Of a DNA stretch of 64,000 bases, positions 51,302 to 62,760 are shown piece by piece. The DNA is taken from contig JACQDX010000104.1 in assembly GCA_016200895.1 (NCBI GenBank), positions 62,001 through 126,000 of the forward strand, in the 5' to 3' direction. Positions within the stretch are counted from its first letter, which is position 1. Every line of letters starts with the position of its first letter. Source of the DNA: Burkholderiales bacterium (lineage in GTDB: Bacteria > Pseudomonadota > Gammaproteobacteria > Burkholderiales > Burkholderiaceae_D). A program made the position numbers and the translations under genes. The notes below the pieces were generated by a model. That model worked only from the letters and a program-made list of their open reading frames with translations, was not told the origin of the DNA and did no database searches.

Positions 51302-52825
51302 ATGCAAAGATTTTCCACACTCGTCGAATTACTCGCTGTGGGCGCTGACGATGCCATTGCATTACAAGCGCCTGGTGCCAAGCCCCTGACTTATCGCGAT
51401 CTGCGCGCAAACCAGCAAAAGACCCTTGCCACCCTGAATAGCTTTGGCATCGGCCGCCAGGACAGGGTTGCTATCGTCCTGCCAAATGGCCCGGAAATGG
51501 CCAGCTCCTTTGTCAGCATCGCTGCTGCTGCCACGGCTGCACCGCTGAACCCTGTCTACCGTGCTGACGAATTTGAATTCTATCTGTCTGACCTGCATGC
51601 CAAAGCGCTGGTGGTAGAGAAGGGCAGTACTTCTCCTGCATTGGCCATCGCTGAAAAACTCAAGATACAAGTACTGGAACTCACGCCCAGTGAAGAAGGC
51701 ATAGGTGCCTTCACACTGACCCAGGTCAATCCACAAGCTCCCAGTGTCCCTTTTATTCCTGGCCCGGCTGCGCCTGAAGACATAGGCTTGATCCTGCATA
51801 CCTCAGGCACTACCTCACGTCCCAAGATCGTGCCACTGTCGAATATCAATATCTGTGCATCGGGTTGTAATGTGCGTGACAACCTGCAATTGACGGTGGC
51901 TGACCGTGGCCTCAATATCATGCCGCTGTTCCATATCCATGGCCTGATCGCAGGTTTGCTGGCACCGTTGTCCGCTGGCAGCAGCATCTTTTGCACGCCA
52001 GGTTTTAATGCTCTGAAATTCTTTAGCTGGATGACAGAAGCCAAACCGACGTGGTACACCGCTGTACCGACCATGCACCAGACCATCGTTGCGCGGGCAG
52101 CGCAAAATCATGACGTGATTGCGGCCAATCCTTTGCGCTTCATACGGTCATCATCATCTTCGATGCCGCCGCAAGTCATCAGTGAGCTTGAAGCCGCTTT
52201 CAAGACTCCTTTGATAGAAGCTTATGGCATGACAGAGGCCGCGCACCAGATGGCCTGTAACCCTTTGCCACCCGCCAAACGCATACCCGGTTCAGTCGGC
52301 ATTGCCGCTGGCCCTGAAGTCGCGATCATGGATACAGAAGGCAATTTGCTGGAGCGTGGCCTGACAGGTGAAATCGTCATCCGTGGCCCGAATGTGACTG
52401 CAGGCTATGAAAATAATCCTAAAGCCAATGCAGAGGCCTATACCAATGGCTGGTTCCGTACCGGTGACCAGGGCATCATGGATGCAGATGGTTATCTGAG
52501 TATCACCGGCCGTCTCAAGGAAATCATCAGCCGGGGCGGCGAAAAAATTTCCCCACGTGAAGTTGATGAAATTCTGATGGACCATCCTGCGGTGGAGCAG
52601 GTCGTCACCTTTGGTATCCCCCATGACAAGCTGGGAGAAGAGGTCGGTGCAGCCGTAGTGTTACGCGAAGGAAAAACAGCAACAGAAAAAGAGTTACGCG
52701 AATTTGCCGCCATACGTCTGGCCGATTTCAAGATACCGCGCAAGATTTTGTTTCTGGAAGAAATACCAAAAGGCGCTACCGGGAAATTGCAGCGCATAGG
52801 TCTGGCTGCCAAGCTGGGTTTGTAA
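51302..52825 (+). CDS. AMP-dependent acyl-CoA synthetase (Pcs60/AAE3-like)
   Basis: The protein has 507 residues. ANL-superfamily motifs are complete: P-loop LHTSGTTSRPKIVPLSN, YGMTEAAHQM, GWFRTGDQG, GRLKEIISRGGEKISPREVDE and the catalytic Lys in PKGATGKLQR. The size and the LNPVYRADEFEFYLSD and MPLFHIHGLIAGLLAPLSAG stretches recall plant/yeast oxalyl-CoA synthetases (AAE3/Pcs60). It is the last gene of the FAH/reductase/ligase run and ends at a strong terminator. Oxalate is a hypothesis from similarity and the nearby OFA transporter. Confidence 0.88.
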   Translation: MQRFSTLVELLAVGADDAIALQAPGAKPLTYRDLRANQQKTLATLNSFGIGRQDRVAIVLPNGPEMASSFVSIAAAATAAPLNPVYRADEFEFYLSDLHAKALVVEKGSTSPALAIAEKLKIQVLELTPSEEGIGAFTLTQVNPQAPSVPFIPGPAAPEDIGLILHTSGTTSRPKIVPLSNINICASGCNVRDNLQLTVADRGLNIMPLFHIHGLIAGLLAPLSAGSSIFCTPGFNALKFFSWMTEAKPTWYTAVPTMHQTIVARAAQNHDVIAANPLRFIRSSSSSMPPQVISELEAAFKTPLIEAYGMTEAAHQMACNPLPPAKRIPGSVGIAAGPEVAIMDTEGNLLERGLTGEIVIRGPNVTAGYENNPKANAEAYTNGWFRTGDQGIMDADGYLSITGRLKEIISRGGEKISPREVDEILMDHPAVEQVVTFGIPHDKLGEEVGAAVVLREGKTATEKELREFAAIRLADFKIPRKILFLEEIPKGATGKLQRIGLAAKLGL

Positions 52826-52850
52826 GTGTAAATATAAATCAGGCTGCGAA

Positions 52851-52889
52851 AGCAAAAGGGGCACAGATGTCATCTGTGCCCCTTTTGCT
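52851..52889. terminator. Bidirectional terminator (19-bp stem)
   Basis: A perfect 19-bp inverted repeat (AGCAAAAGGGGCACAGATG and its complement) around a single T. A/T-rich ends within the stem suit both strands. It separates the ligase gene and the convergent binding-protein gene. Confidence 0.88.
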
Positions 52890-52902
52890 GTGGCTGATTA
52901 TT

Positions 52903-53715
52903 TTACAAGCCAAGTCGCTTGGTAGCGTCTGCCATGACTCCATTATCCCACGGCACAAAGCCCTTCATATTGATACCCTTCAATGCCACTTTTCCGACAT
53001 CGTTTTCGCTGAGTTTAAGCAAGATATTTTGTAACTTGTCACGTTGGTCTGCACTCAGTCTTCGTGAAGCCAGAAATTGCTTGATAGGGACAGATTTGGT
53101 TTCCCCTATCACACGCCCACCTTTGGCCACCCAGTCCTTGGCGACAGTACCCGAACCTGTAACACCGGCTTCGACGAAGCCATTTTCGACCATGAAGGGT
53201 ACCGCATCCTGGTAACGGGTAGCGCTAAAGCGTGAAGCCGGATCGCGAAAGCCCAGCTCAGCCAGGTTGGCCGTGAACATGACGGTAGTGATGGATTCCA
53301 GCAACGGCACCCCCACTTTTTTGTCGCGCAGGTCAGCGATGGTTTTTATTGCAGAGTCCTTCTTGACGAACACGCGGGCACGGTAGTCAGTAAAGTCCTT
53401 GGCACTGGCCAGGCCGACATACTTGCCGCTCTTGGCTGCGCGCAAGCCTATGTGTGCTGGATGGATGAATACCAGATCATAACGTTCAGCATCCAGACCA
53501 GCTTCGAAATTGCTGTACCTGTCCACAGCCTGGACTTTGACAGGGTGCTTGAGTTCTTTCTCCAGTAAATCCACTAAAGGCTTATAACGCTCAGTGATAG
53601 GGCTGCCGTCTTGATAGGTTACACCTTCATTGACCGCAAATACCCACTCTTGTGCGTTGCTTGCCTGTGCCACGAGTGTAAGAGAAATCAGGAGAATGAC
53701 GCGTAGGGAAAGCAT
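52903..53715 (-). CDS. PhnD-like periplasmic phosphate/phosphonate-type binding protein
   Basis: The protein has 270 residues. It starts with a Sec signal peptide (MLSLRVILLISLTLVAQASNAQ), then a type 2 periplasmic binding fold with the PhnD pattern (YKPLVDLLEKELKHPVKVQAVDRYSNFEAGLDAERYDLVFIHPAHIGLRAA, then IADLRDKKVGVPLLESITT). No permease or ATPase genes adjoin, so it is an orphan binding protein or a sensor partner. I use the ATG at 53715; the frame extends to 53817 but would destroy the signal peptide. Confidence 0.87.
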   Translation of the reverse strand: MLSLRVILLISLTLVAQASNAQEWVFAVNEGVTYQDGSPITERYKPLVDLLEKELKHPVKVQAVDRYSNFEAGLDAERYDLVFIHPAHIGLRAAKSGKYVGLASAKDFTDYRARVFVKKDSAIKTIADLRDKKVGVPLLESITTVMFTANLAELGFRDPASRFSATRYQDAVPFMVENGFVEAGVTGSGTVAKDWVAKGGRVIGETKSVPIKQFLASRRLSADQRDKLQNILLKLSENDVGKVALKGINMKGFVPWDNGVMADATKRLGL

Positions 53716-54158
53716 GGATGGAATCCAAATAAAGATGATTGAGGGTAAGTAATTGTTAGTATTGTAATGCAATTTAGCAAACACACAAATTTTTATGAAA
53801 TTTCGCCAGAAAATCAAAGACTACACAAATGCTCTTGACGATATGAATTGGCTGGAGTTTTTTTCGAAAAAAATGGCGCGCTGTCCTCACTGCCGCCCTC
53901 AGTTTTTCGATGACAGGTGATCGGCTGCTTACAGTTTGATATTGCTCTTGTTTGAATTTACCGGCATATGGCTGTAAGGTACCTTGAAGTGGCTTTACGA
54001 TATTCGTCAATGGAAAAGGACGGTGCGTCGACGTGAAATCAGTCATATGATGCAAGGGCTTTAGAGACTATCAACATAGTCAAGCCAGGTTTTGCCTGCC
54101 ACGTCTGTTGCACCCATTTAAGTAAGCCGACAAAATTAATATCACTCAGGAGAATTAG
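53716..54158. other. Intergenic region between divergent genes
   Basis: A 440-base stretch with no supported gene; it must hold the promoters of the PhnD-like gene and the dienelactone hydrolase gene. No clear operator is visible. Confidence 0.4.
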
Positions 54159-55049
54159 ATGAACCGTCAAACCTCAGATGATTTCAAGCCAGAAGTGTTG
54201 CAACTATTTGACCAGTATGTCCATGGACAAATCGACAGGCGAGGTTTTTTGCAGTCGGCCAGTAAATTTGCCGTAGGCGCAGTAACAGCAGAGGTATTGC
54301 TGCAGCAATTAAGTCCCAATTTTGCTCAGGCACAACAGGTGCCCAAGACTGATGCTCGCATACGAGCGCGTTATGTTGAATATCCATCGCCACAGGGTTA
54401 TGGCAGCTTGCGTGCTTATCTGGTTACGCCTGCAGATGTGAAAGGAAAATTGCCTACCGTGCTGGTGGTGCATGAAAATCGTGGCTTGAATCCGCATATA
54501 GAAGACATCGCCCGCCGCCTGGCATTGGAGGGCTTTATCGCTTTTGCTCCAGATGCTTTGGCACCATTGGGCGGCTACCCCGGTGATGAAGAAAAAGCCC
54601 GCGAACTCTTTCCCAAACTTGATCAGACCAAGACACGCGCTGATTTTATAGAAGCCGCAGCAATCTTGAAAGAACTGCCAGAAGGGAATGGCAAGGTTGG
54701 CGTCGTTGGTTTTTGCTATGGGGGAAGTATTTCCAATTTCCTGGCGACCAAAATTCCTGATCTTGCTGGCGCTGTCCCGTTCTATGGTGGCCAGCCAACA
54801 GAAGAGGATGCCGCAAAAATTAAAGCCCCTCTACTTATCCATTACGCCGGGATCGATGAACGTGTCAACGCCGGATGGCCAAAATATGAGGCCGCACTGA
54901 ATAAGGCTGGCGTCAAATACCAGGCCTTTATTTATGACGGTGTCCAGCATGGTTTTAATAATGATACGACACCACGTTATGATCAGGCCGCAGCAACACT
55001 TGCATGGCAACGCACGGTTGATTTTCTAAAGACCAATTTAAGAGCCTGA
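54159..55049 (+). CDS. Tat-exported dienelactone hydrolase family protein
   Basis: The protein has 296 residues. Twin-arginine signal QIDRRGFLQSASKFAVGAVTAEVLL lies after a ~25-residue leader, with cleavage probably after NFAQAQQ. The hydrolase part has HENRGLNPHIEDIARRLALEGF, the nucleophile Cys in GFCYGGS, Asp in HYAGIDERVNAGW and His in GVQHGFNND, giving the DLH Cys-Asp-His triad. The role is hydrolysis of lactones or esters in the periplasm. AGGAG precedes the ATG. It is convergent with the outer membrane factor gene, only two bases apart. Confidence 0.9.
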   Translation: MNRQTSDDFKPEVLQLFDQYVHGQIDRRGFLQSASKFAVGAVTAEVLLQQLSPNFAQAQQVPKTDARIRARYVEYPSPQGYGSLRAYLVTPADVKGKLPTVLVVHENRGLNPHIEDIARRLALEGFIAFAPDALAPLGGYPGDEEKARELFPKLDQTKTRADFIEAAAILKELPEGNGKVGVVGFCYGGSISNFLATKIPDLAGAVPFYGGQPTEEDAAKIKAPLLIHYAGIDERVNAGWPKYEAALNKAGVKYQAFIYDGVQHGFNNDTTPRYDQAAATLAWQRTVDFLKTNLRA

Positions 55050-55050
55050 C

Positions 55051-56511
55051 TCATAATTTTAGCCAGCGTCCACCTATATTTTTCAACAGTATATTCGTCG
55101 CAGCAAGCTGGCGGTTGCGTATGGATAGCAAATTGGATTCACTCGACAAGGCAGCATTCTGTGATGTCACTACATTCAGATAACTGACGGTGCCGGCCTT
55201 GTACTGCTCTTGCGTGATTTCCAGGTTGCGCTGGGCGGCTTGCAAGGCTTCTGTTTGTGACTGCAGTTCTGCATCCAGTTGTTCCAGCACCACCAGATTG
55301 TCTTCTACTTCCTGCAATGAGGTCAGTACCGTCTGCCGATAAGTCGAAGCGGCGATATCTGCCGCTGCACGTGCCTGGTCACTGGCCAGTTGACGTGCGC
55401 CACCATCAAAAATAGAGAGCAATATCGAAGGCCCCAGTGACCAGACCAGGTTTGGTGCATTGATCAATTTACTCAGGGAAGAACTGCGATAACCCGCATT
55501 GGCCGACAAGCTGATGTCAGGGAAGAAGGCCGCATCCTTGACACCTATCTGGGCATAAGCGGCGACCAGCTTGCGTTCGGCAGCGGCGATATCTGGCCTG
55601 CGTTCCAGCAAGGTGGACGGGATCAGTACCGGGACAGCTGGTGCTGCTGGCAAGGTAGTGGTGCTGCTGATATTGAGGGCTGCGGGTGTCACACCCAATA
55701 GCACGGCAATCGCATGTTCCAGTTGTGCCCTTTGTGCCACGGCATCTTTCAATTGCACCTGGCCGGTCTTCACTTGTATTTTGGCTTGCAAGACATCGCT
55801 TTGTCCTGCGACTCCGGACTGATATCTGGCCTCGGTCAATTCCAGACTGCGTTGATTTGCGGTGGTGGTTCTTTGCAAGATGGCTTGCTGGGCCTCGGCC
55901 ACGCGCATGGCGAAATAGGTTTGTGCTAGTGTCGCTTGGGCAGACAGGCGGGCAGCATCATAGTCGTCACGGCTGGCTTGCAGACTGGCGTTGGCCATAT
56001 CGGTGGCTTTTGACAACCTGCCCCATAAATCAATTTCCAACGAAGTATCCACCGCAAGTGAATAACTATTGCTGGTAGTGCGGCCATTCTGGCCTGAACC
56101 AGGATTGCCACTGCGCGTGCCAACCGCATTCAAGGATACTGTAGGCCATAATGCTGACTGGCTGGCTTTGAGCACCGCCTTGGCATTGGCGATCTGGGCG
56201 GCAGCTGACTTCAGGTTTTCATTTCCCAGCAAAAGTTTTTGTTGCAGCTCATTGAGCACGGGATCATTGAACATTTCCCACCAGGATTCTGAAACTACAG
56301 TGTCCGAACCAGCGCGCGTGGCCCGGGCTGATTTCCAGTAGCTGGCTTCCTTGAATTCTGCGGTCAGCGGGACAGTGGCCGGAGGCGGTGCCTTGGTCTG
56401 TGCGCAGGCTGATAACAGCAAGACCAGGGTCAGCACAGATAAGCGCGGAAAAGAGGAATTTGTAAAAGATGCGGAACGCAAGTTAATATTTTTTTTCATA
56501 ATCGCTCTCAT
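55051..56511 (-). CDS. RND efflux outer-membrane lipoprotein, NodT/OprM family
   Basis: The protein has 486 residues. A lipoprotein signal is present ([13 protein letters not shown], lipobox LSAC). Two TolC-type repeats follow ([96 protein letters not shown]). The ATG overlaps the stop of the upstream pump gene (ATGA), with a second ATG four codons on. It is the channel of the four-gene efflux operon and the last gene. Confidence 0.93.
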   Translation of the reverse strand: MRAIMKKNINLRSASFTNSSFPRLSVLTLVLLLSACAQTKAPPPATVPLTAEFKEASYWKSARATRAGSDTVVSESWWEMFNDPVLNELQQKLLLGNENLKSAAAQIANAKAVLKASQSALWPTVSLNAVGTRSGNPGSGQNGRTTSNSYSLAVDTSLEIDLWGRLSKATDMANASLQASRDDYDAARLSAQATLAQTYFAMRVAEAQQAILQRTTTANQRSLELTEARYQSGVAGQSDVLQAKIQVKTGQVQLKDAVAQRAQLEHAIAVLLGVTPAALNISSTTTLPAAPAVPVLIPSTLLERRPDIAAAERKLVAAYAQIGVKDAAFFPDISLSANAGYRSSSLSKLINAPNLVWSLGPSILLSIFDGGARQLASDQARAAADIAASTYRQTVLTSLQEVEDNLVVLEQLDAELQSQTEALQAAQRNLEITQEQYKAGTVSYLNVVTSQNAALSSESNLLSIRNRQLAATNILLKNIGGRWLKL

Positions 56512-59500
56512 GCAATATCCAAAGCACTTGCGCTCGCTATTGCTTTTACTGGTTTTTTCTTGCGACGTAATCTGTCCATGCAGACAAAGACGACAGGCGT
56601 GGTGTACAGGGTCAGCAACTGGCTCAACAACAGGCCACCGACGATGGCTATACCGAGCGGCTGGCGCAATTCAGCACCATCACCCGTGCCAAGCGCCAGC
56701 GGTATCGCACCAAAGATCGCTGCCAGGGTAGTCATCAGGATAGGGCGCAGGCGCAGCAGGCTGGCGCGGTAAATTGCCGCACCTGCAGTCACGCTGCTGC
56801 CACGGCTGTTTGCTGCATGCTGCGCAGAAATCGCAAAATCGATCATCATGATGGCGTTCTTCTTGACGATGCCTATCAGCAGCACCACACCGATCAGGGC
56901 GATGATGGAAAAATCAGTCTTGAACAACATCAGCGCCAGCAAGGCACCTATGCCCGCCGAAGGTAAGGTTGAAAGTATGGTCAGTGGATGGATCAAGCTT
57001 TCATACAGCATGCCCAGCACCAGGTAGATGGTAATGATGGCCGCCAATACCAACAACGGCTGACTGCTCAGGGACGACTGGAAAGCCTGCGCCGTACCCT
57101 GGAAACTGCCATGCACGGATATCGGCACTCCTAGTTTGCTGACAGTGTCGTTAATCGCTTCCACCGCCTGTGACAAGGCCACGTCCGGCGCCAGGTTGAA
57201 GCTGATGGTGCTGGCTGGCGAGCCGCTCTGGTGATTGACTGCCAGAGGAGTATTGGTCGTCTCTACCTTTGCCACGCTGGCCAAGGGTATGCGCACACCT
57301 TTGGACGTAGTGACATACAGACTCTTCAAACTCTCGGGGCTTTGCAGATAAGCCGGTGCCAGTTCCATCACCACACGGTATTGATTCAGCGGGTTATAGA
57401 TGACGCCTATCTGGCGTTGTCCAAAGGCATCGTTAAGTGTGCTGTCGATGGCGCTGACGGTCAGGCCCAGTCTTGCCACGGCATCGCGGTCTATCACCAG
57501 TGAAGTCTGTATGCCCTTGTCTTGCTGGTCGCTATTCAGGTCAGCCAGTTCTGGCAATTGCGACAAGGCCTTGCGTATGCGTGGTTCCCAGGTACGCAGA
57601 TCGGTCAGGTCATCGGCTTGCAAGGCATATTGCCACGAGGCGTTACTTTGCCGACCACCAATGCGGATATCCTGTACCGGTGACAAAAACAGGTTGGCAC
57701 CCGGCAGATGCGCAAGCTTGCCGCGCAGACGGTTGATGACCTGGTCTACACCCTCTTCACGCTCAGTCCTGGGTTTGAGCGAGATGAACATGTTCGCGCT
57801 ATTGCGCTGGCCACCACCGGTAAAGCCAGTGGCATTTGCCACGGCAGGGTCGGCCAGCACAATTTTGCTGAAGGCATTGAGTTTCTCTTGCATGGAGATG
57901 AATGAGCTGGCCTGGTCAGCCTGTACGCCACCCATCATTAAGCCGGTATCCTGCTGCGGGAAGAAACCTTTGGAAATCGTGATGTACAGCGACACATTCA
58001 GTGCAATCACGCCCGCCAGTACCAGCAACGTCAAAGGCTGGTGCCGCAAGGTCCAGCGCAGGCTGCGGCGGTAGCCACGCATCAGGACACGCTGGAAACG
58101 GGAAAGTGCGCGTGAGAATTTACCCGGTGCCTTGGCTTTTTCGACAGGCCGCAACAAGGCCGCCGCCATCATGGGTGTGGTTGTCAGTGATACCAGCATG
58201 GATACCAGAATCGACACCGACAGCACCACCGCAAACTCGCGGAACAAACGCCCGACAATGCCACCCATCGCCAGGATGGGGATGAAAGCGGCAATCAATG
58301 ACAGGCTGATGGAGACTACTGTAAAGCCAATTTCGCGCGCACCCTGCAATGCTGCTTCCATCGGCGTCTTGCCGCGCTCGATATGCCTCGAAATATTTTC
58401 CAGCACAACAATCGCATCATCCACCACAAAGCCAGTGGCCACCGTCATGGCCATGAGCGAGAGATTATCTATGCTATAGCCAAGCAAATACATGACACCA
58501 AATGTGCCAGCCAGTGAAACTGGCACCGCCACCGCAGGTAACAAGGCAGCGCGGAAATTGCGCAGGAAAGCAAAGACCACCACGATGACCAGGCCAAAGG
58601 CAATGGCGAGTGTACGCTGCACTTCTGTGATGGATGCACGTATGGTTGGCGTCCTGTCCATGACGACATTCACATCAATGGCCGGTGCGATGGAAGCACG
58701 CAATTGTGGCAACAGGGCACGGATGGTATCCACGGTCTTGATGATGTTGGCACCGGGTGCCTTGTTCAGTATCAGCAAGATCGCAGGCGTGCCATTCGCC
58801 ATACCGTAATTGCGTACGTCCTGTACGCTGTCTACCACTTCAGCCACGTCGCGCAGGCGCAATGCTGCACCGTTAGCATAACTGATGATCAGCGGCGCAT
58901 ATTGTTCGGCTTTATAAGATTGGTCATTGGCACTGAGCTGCCAGTAATGCTGCTGGTCTTCGACCGAACCCTTAGGGCGGTTGGCATTACTGGCCACGAC
59001 CGTAGCCCTTACATTTTCCAGCGAAATACCATTTGCTGCCAGCTTGTTGGGATCTATTTCTATGCGCACAGCAGGCAATGCACCACCACCGATGGTGACC
59101 TGGCCTATACCATCGACCTGCGACAGGCGCTGTGCCAATACAGTTGAGGCAGCGTCATACATCTGGCCGCGTGTCAGCGTCTTTGATGTCAGCGCAATGA
59201 TCATCACAGGCGCATCAGCGGGGTTGACTTTGCGGTAGGTCGGGTTGCTGGGCATGCCGGACGGCAGCATGGCGCGTGCGGCATTGATGCCAGCCTGCAC
59301 GTCCCGAGCTGCGCCATCAATGTCCCTGCTCATGTCAAATTGCAGGGTAATGCGGCTGCTACCCAATGATGATGATGAAGTGATCTCATTGACACCGGCA
59401 ATGCTGCCCAGTGCACGCTCCAGCGGCGTGGCGACTGTGGCCGCCATGGTGTCCGGGCTGGCACCAGGCAAAGAAGCATTGACTGAGATGGTAGGAAACT

Positions 59501-59621
59501 CAACCTGCGGTAACGGTGCAATCGGCAGCAAAAAGTAGGCGATGATGCCCGCCAGTGCCACACCCAGGGTAATGAGGGCAGTGCCGACTGGTCGTTCTAT
59601 GAAGGGGCGGGAAAGATTCAT
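56508..59621 (-). CDS. RND multidrug transporter, MdtC-type subunit
   Basis: The protein has 1037 residues of the HAE1-type RND family. It has [38 protein letters not shown] at TM1, the proton-relay Asp pair in [19 protein letters not shown] in TM4, twelve TM segments and two periplasmic porter loops. The start at 59621 (MNLSRPF) is set by similarity to the tandem gene upstream; the frame runs to 59699 inside that gene. Four bases separate it from the stop of the paralogue. In MdtABC two different pumps form a heterotrimer, which is likely here too. Confidence 0.92.
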   Translation of the reverse strand: MNLSRPFIERPVGTALITLGVALAGIIAYFLLPIAPLPQVEFPTISVNASLPGASPDTMAATVATPLERALGSIAGVNEITSSSSLGSSRITLQFDMSRDIDGAARDVQAGINAARAMLPSGMPSNPTYRKVNPADAPVMIIALTSKTLTRGQMYDAASTVLAQRLSQVDGIGQVTIGGGALPAVRIEIDPNKLAANGISLENVRATVVASNANRPKGSVEDQQHYWQLSANDQSYKAEQYAPLIISYANGAALRLRDVAEVVDSVQDVRNYGMANGTPAILLILNKAPGANIIKTVDTIRALLPQLRASIAPAIDVNVVMDRTPTIRASITEVQRTLAIAFGLVIVVVFAFLRNFRAALLPAVAVPVSLAGTFGVMYLLGYSIDNLSLMAMTVATGFVVDDAIVVLENISRHIERGKTPMEAALQGAREIGFTVVSISLSLIAAFIPILAMGGIVGRLFREFAVVLSVSILVSMLVSLTTTPMMAAALLRPVEKAKAPGKFSRALSRFQRVLMRGYRRSLRWTLRHQPLTLLVLAGVIALNVSLYITISKGFFPQQDTGLMMGGVQADQASSFISMQEKLNAFSKIVLADPAVANATGFTGGGQRNSANMFISLKPRTEREEGVDQVINRLRGKLAHLPGANLFLSPVQDIRIGGRQSNASWQYALQADDLTDLRTWEPRIRKALSQLPELADLNSDQQDKGIQTSLVIDRDAVARLGLTVSAIDSTLNDAFGQRQIGVIYNPLNQYRVVMELAPAYLQSPESLKSLYVTTSKGVRIPLASVAKVETTNTPLAVNHQSGSPASTISFNLAPDVALSQAVEAINDTVSKLGVPISVHGSFQGTAQAFQSSLSSQPLLVLAAIITIYLVLGMLYESLIHPLTILSTLPSAGIGALLALMLFKTDFSIIALIGVVLLIGIVKKNAIMMIDFAISAQHAANSRGSSVTAGAAIYRASLLRLRPILMTTLAAIFGAIPLALGTGDGAELRQPLGIAIVGGLLLSQLLTLYTTPVVFVCMDRLRRKKKPVKAIASASALDIA

Positions 59622-59625
59622 CTGC

Positions 59626-62600
59626 TTACGCCGCAGTTTCTGCTGCAGTTCCTGAGTTCGGCTTGCTGGTAAATCTGCTCGCCAGCGCCGTGAAGCCAAG
59701 ATAAATCACTGGCGTCGTGAACAGGGTCAGCAACTGGCTGACAATCAGCCCGCCCACCATGACCACACCAAGTGGGTGACGCAATTCACTGCCTACGCCC
59801 GAGCCCAGCATCAGTGGCAGGGCACCCAGCAAGGCTGCCATGGTTGTCATCAAGATGGGGCGGAAGCGTAACAGACAGGCCTTGTGTATGGCTTCACGTG
59901 GGTTCAGGCCTTCTTCACGTTGGGCATACAGGGCAAAGTCTATCATCATGATGGCATTCTTTTTGACGATACCAATCAGCAGCACGATACCGATGATGGC
60001 GATGATACCCAGGTCCAGCCTGAATGCCAGCAAGGCCAGCAAGGCTCCCAGGCCTGCTGATGGCAGGGTGGAAAGAATAGTCAGCGGGTGTATATAGCTT
60101 TCATACAAAACACCCAGCACGATATACATGGTGACGATCGCTGCCAGTATCAGCAACAAGGTGCTGGATAGGGATGCCTGGAAAGCCAGTGCCGCACCCT
60201 GGAAGCTGGTTTCTACACTGAATGGCAAATGCAAGGCTGCTTCTTCTGCCTTGATGGCATTGACTGCATCACCCAGTGCTGCACCCTGGGCGAGGTTGAA
60301 GGAAATAGTCGCGGCGGGGAATTGTGCAGCATGATTGACCGCCAGTGGGGCTATCCTTTCCACCACTTTGGCGATTGAAGAAAGCGGCACCTGCACGCCA
60401 TTAGTGCCCGGCACGTACAGGTTATTCAGCGCTTCCATGCCTACTTTGTATTGCGGGGCCACTTCAAGTACTACACGGTATTGATTGCTTTGGGTAAAAA
60501 TCGTCGAGATCAGGCGCTGGCCAAAGGCGTTGTATAGCGAATTGTCGATTGCTGCGACACTGACGCCAAAACGGCCGGCGGCATCCCTGTCTATATCCAC
60601 ATAAGCTTGCAGGCCCAGCTCTTGCTGATCACTGGCGACATCGGCCAGTTGCGGAAGCTTGCGCAAACGTTCGAGCAGCGCAGAGGTAGCGCGTGACAGT
60701 TCAGCAATATCGGGCGAGCTGAGCATGAACTGATACTGCGTCTTGGCTATCCTGTCTTCTATGGTCAGATCCTGCACTGCCTGCATATAGATGGCGATAC
60801 CTGGTACTTTGCGTGTCAAGTCACCCAGGCGTCTTGCGATCAGGGTGGCTGAGATACCGCGTACCTTCAGGGGTTTCAGCACGATCAGCATGCGGCCTGC
60901 ATTCAGGGTCGCATTTGCGCCATCCACACCGATGAAGGACGACACGCTTTCCACCGCCGGGTCGGTCAAAATCACGCTGGCCAGTGCTTGCTGGTGCTCA
61001 GACATGGCGGCGAACGAGGTGGATTGCGCTGCCTCGGTAATTGCCTGTATCTGACCCGTATCCTGCACAGGAAAGAAACCCTTGGGGACAAAGATATACA
61101 ACAGACCGGTAAGTGCCAGTGTCGCCACAAACACCAGCATGGTGGTTTTTTGCCTGTCCAATACCCAGGTCAGCATGCGGCCATAGCCTGCAATAGTTCG
61201 TTCAAACATGCGGCCTACGGCGCGCTTGACCGGGCCAAAGTCTTCTTCTTTTTCATGATGCAAAAGACGGGCGCACATCATCGGCGTCAGCGTCAGTGAC
61301 ACGAAGGCAGAAATCAATATCGAAACCGCCAGGGTAATCGCAAATTCATGAAACAGGCGACCTACCACATCGCCCATGAACAATAGCGGTATTAATACCG
61401 CAATCAAGGAAACCGTGAGGGAGATGATGGTGAAGCCGATTTGCTGCGATCCCTTTAGCGCTGCTGCCATCGGGGTTTCGCCTTCTTCGACATAACGGGC
61501 GATGTTTTCTATCATGACTATCGCATCATCAACCACAAAGCCCGTCGATATCACCAGCGCCATCAGGGTCAGGTTATTGAGTGAAAAACCTACCATATAC
61601 ATGACACCAAACGTGCCTACCAGCGACAAAGGTACGGCCACACTGGGGATGATGGTGGCAGGCACACTGCGCAAAAATACAAAGATCACGAATACCACCA
61701 GGCCTATGGCCAGCAGCAATTCGATTTGCACATCATCGACAGAGGCGCGTATGGTGGTTGTCCTGTCGCTCAGGACCCGCACATCAACAGAGCCTGGCAT
61801 GGCAGCCTGCAAACTGGGCAGCAAGGCTTTCACGCGGTCTACCGTCTGTATCACATTCGCACCAGGCTGACGCTGCACGTTGAGAATGACGGCTGGTGCC
61901 TTGTCGGCCCATGCCGCCAGGCGCATGTTCTCTGCATCATCGACCATGGTGGCAACATCACGCAGGCGTATGGGATTACCGTTCTTGTAGGCGAAGATCA
62001 GATTGGCATATTCGGCCGCGCTTTTCATCTGGTCATTCGCATCAATAGTCGAGGCGCGTAATGGACCATCAAAACTGCCCTTGGCCTGGTTCACATTGGC
62101 GCTGCCTATGGCAGTACGCAAATCATCCAGCGAGAGACCAAGGTTAGCCAGTGCCGTAGGGTTGGCCTGTATCCTGACAGCTGGCCTGCGCCCGCCCGCA
62201 ATGCTGACCAGACCTACACCGCGCACCTGCGAAATTTTTTGTGCCAGACGACTCTCGACCAGATCATGTATTCGTATCACTGGCAGAGTGGTCGATGAAA
62301 CCGCAATCGTCAACACCGGTGCATCAGCAGGATTGACCTTGCTATATACCGGCGGCATCGGCAAATCACTGGGCAGCAGATTACTGCCCGCATTGATGGC
62401 TGCCTGCACCTCTTGCTCGGCAACGTCGAGTGACAGACTCAACTCGAACCGCAGGGTGATCACAGATGCGCCGCCGGAACTGGTCGACGACATTTGTGCC
62501 AGGCCCGGCATTTGTCCAAACTGGCGTTCCAGCGGCGCCGTGACCGACGACGTCATGACATCCGGGCTGGCACCGGGGTAAAGCGTGGTTACCTGTATGG

Positions 62601-62739
62601 TGGGGTAATCAACTTCCGGCAATGCAGCGATAGGTAACAGGCGGTAAGCCAGCAAACCGGCCAGCAAAATCGCCAGCATCATCAGCGAAGTTGCGACTGG
62701 TCTTTCTATAAACAGACGTGAGGGGTTCAGGGTAGCCAT
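59626..62739 (-). CDS. RND multidrug transporter, MdtB-type subunit
   Basis: The protein has 1037 residues, the same length as the next pump. Family features are [43 protein letters not shown], the TM4 motif [19 protein letters not shown] and [19 protein letters not shown]. It follows the adaptor gene by 21 bases and precedes its paralogue by four. Substrates of MdtABC include bile salts and novobiocin in E. coli; substrate range here is unknown. Confidence 0.92.
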   Translation of the reverse strand: MATLNPSRLFIERPVATSLMMLAILLAGLLAYRLLPIAALPEVDYPTIQVTTLYPGASPDVMTSSVTAPLERQFGQMPGLAQMSSTSSGGASVITLRFELSLSLDVAEQEVQAAINAGSNLLPSDLPMPPVYSKVNPADAPVLTIAVSSTTLPVIRIHDLVESRLAQKISQVRGVGLVSIAGGRRPAVRIQANPTALANLGLSLDDLRTAIGSANVNQAKGSFDGPLRASTIDANDQMKSAAEYANLIFAYKNGNPIRLRDVATMVDDAENMRLAAWADKAPAVILNVQRQPGANVIQTVDRVKALLPSLQAAMPGSVDVRVLSDRTTTIRASVDDVQIELLLAIGLVVFVIFVFLRSVPATIIPSVAVPLSLVGTFGVMYMVGFSLNNLTLMALVISTGFVVDDAIVMIENIARYVEEGETPMAAALKGSQQIGFTIISLTVSLIAVLIPLLFMGDVVGRLFHEFAITLAVSILISAFVSLTLTPMMCARLLHHEKEEDFGPVKRAVGRMFERTIAGYGRMLTWVLDRQKTTMLVFVATLALTGLLYIFVPKGFFPVQDTGQIQAITEAAQSTSFAAMSEHQQALASVILTDPAVESVSSFIGVDGANATLNAGRMLIVLKPLKVRGISATLIARRLGDLTRKVPGIAIYMQAVQDLTIEDRIAKTQYQFMLSSPDIAELSRATSALLERLRKLPQLADVASDQQELGLQAYVDIDRDAAGRFGVSVAAIDNSLYNAFGQRLISTIFTQSNQYRVVLEVAPQYKVGMEALNNLYVPGTNGVQVPLSSIAKVVERIAPLAVNHAAQFPAATISFNLAQGAALGDAVNAIKAEEAALHLPFSVETSFQGAALAFQASLSSTLLLILAAIVTMYIVLGVLYESYIHPLTILSTLPSAGLGALLALLAFRLDLGIIAIIGIVLLIGIVKKNAIMMIDFALYAQREEGLNPREAIHKACLLRFRPILMTTMAALLGALPLMLGSGVGSELRHPLGVVMVGGLIVSQLLTLFTTPVIYLGFTALASRFTSKPNSGTAAETAA

Positions 62740-62760
62740 GGTGTGATGAGCTAAGCGCCC

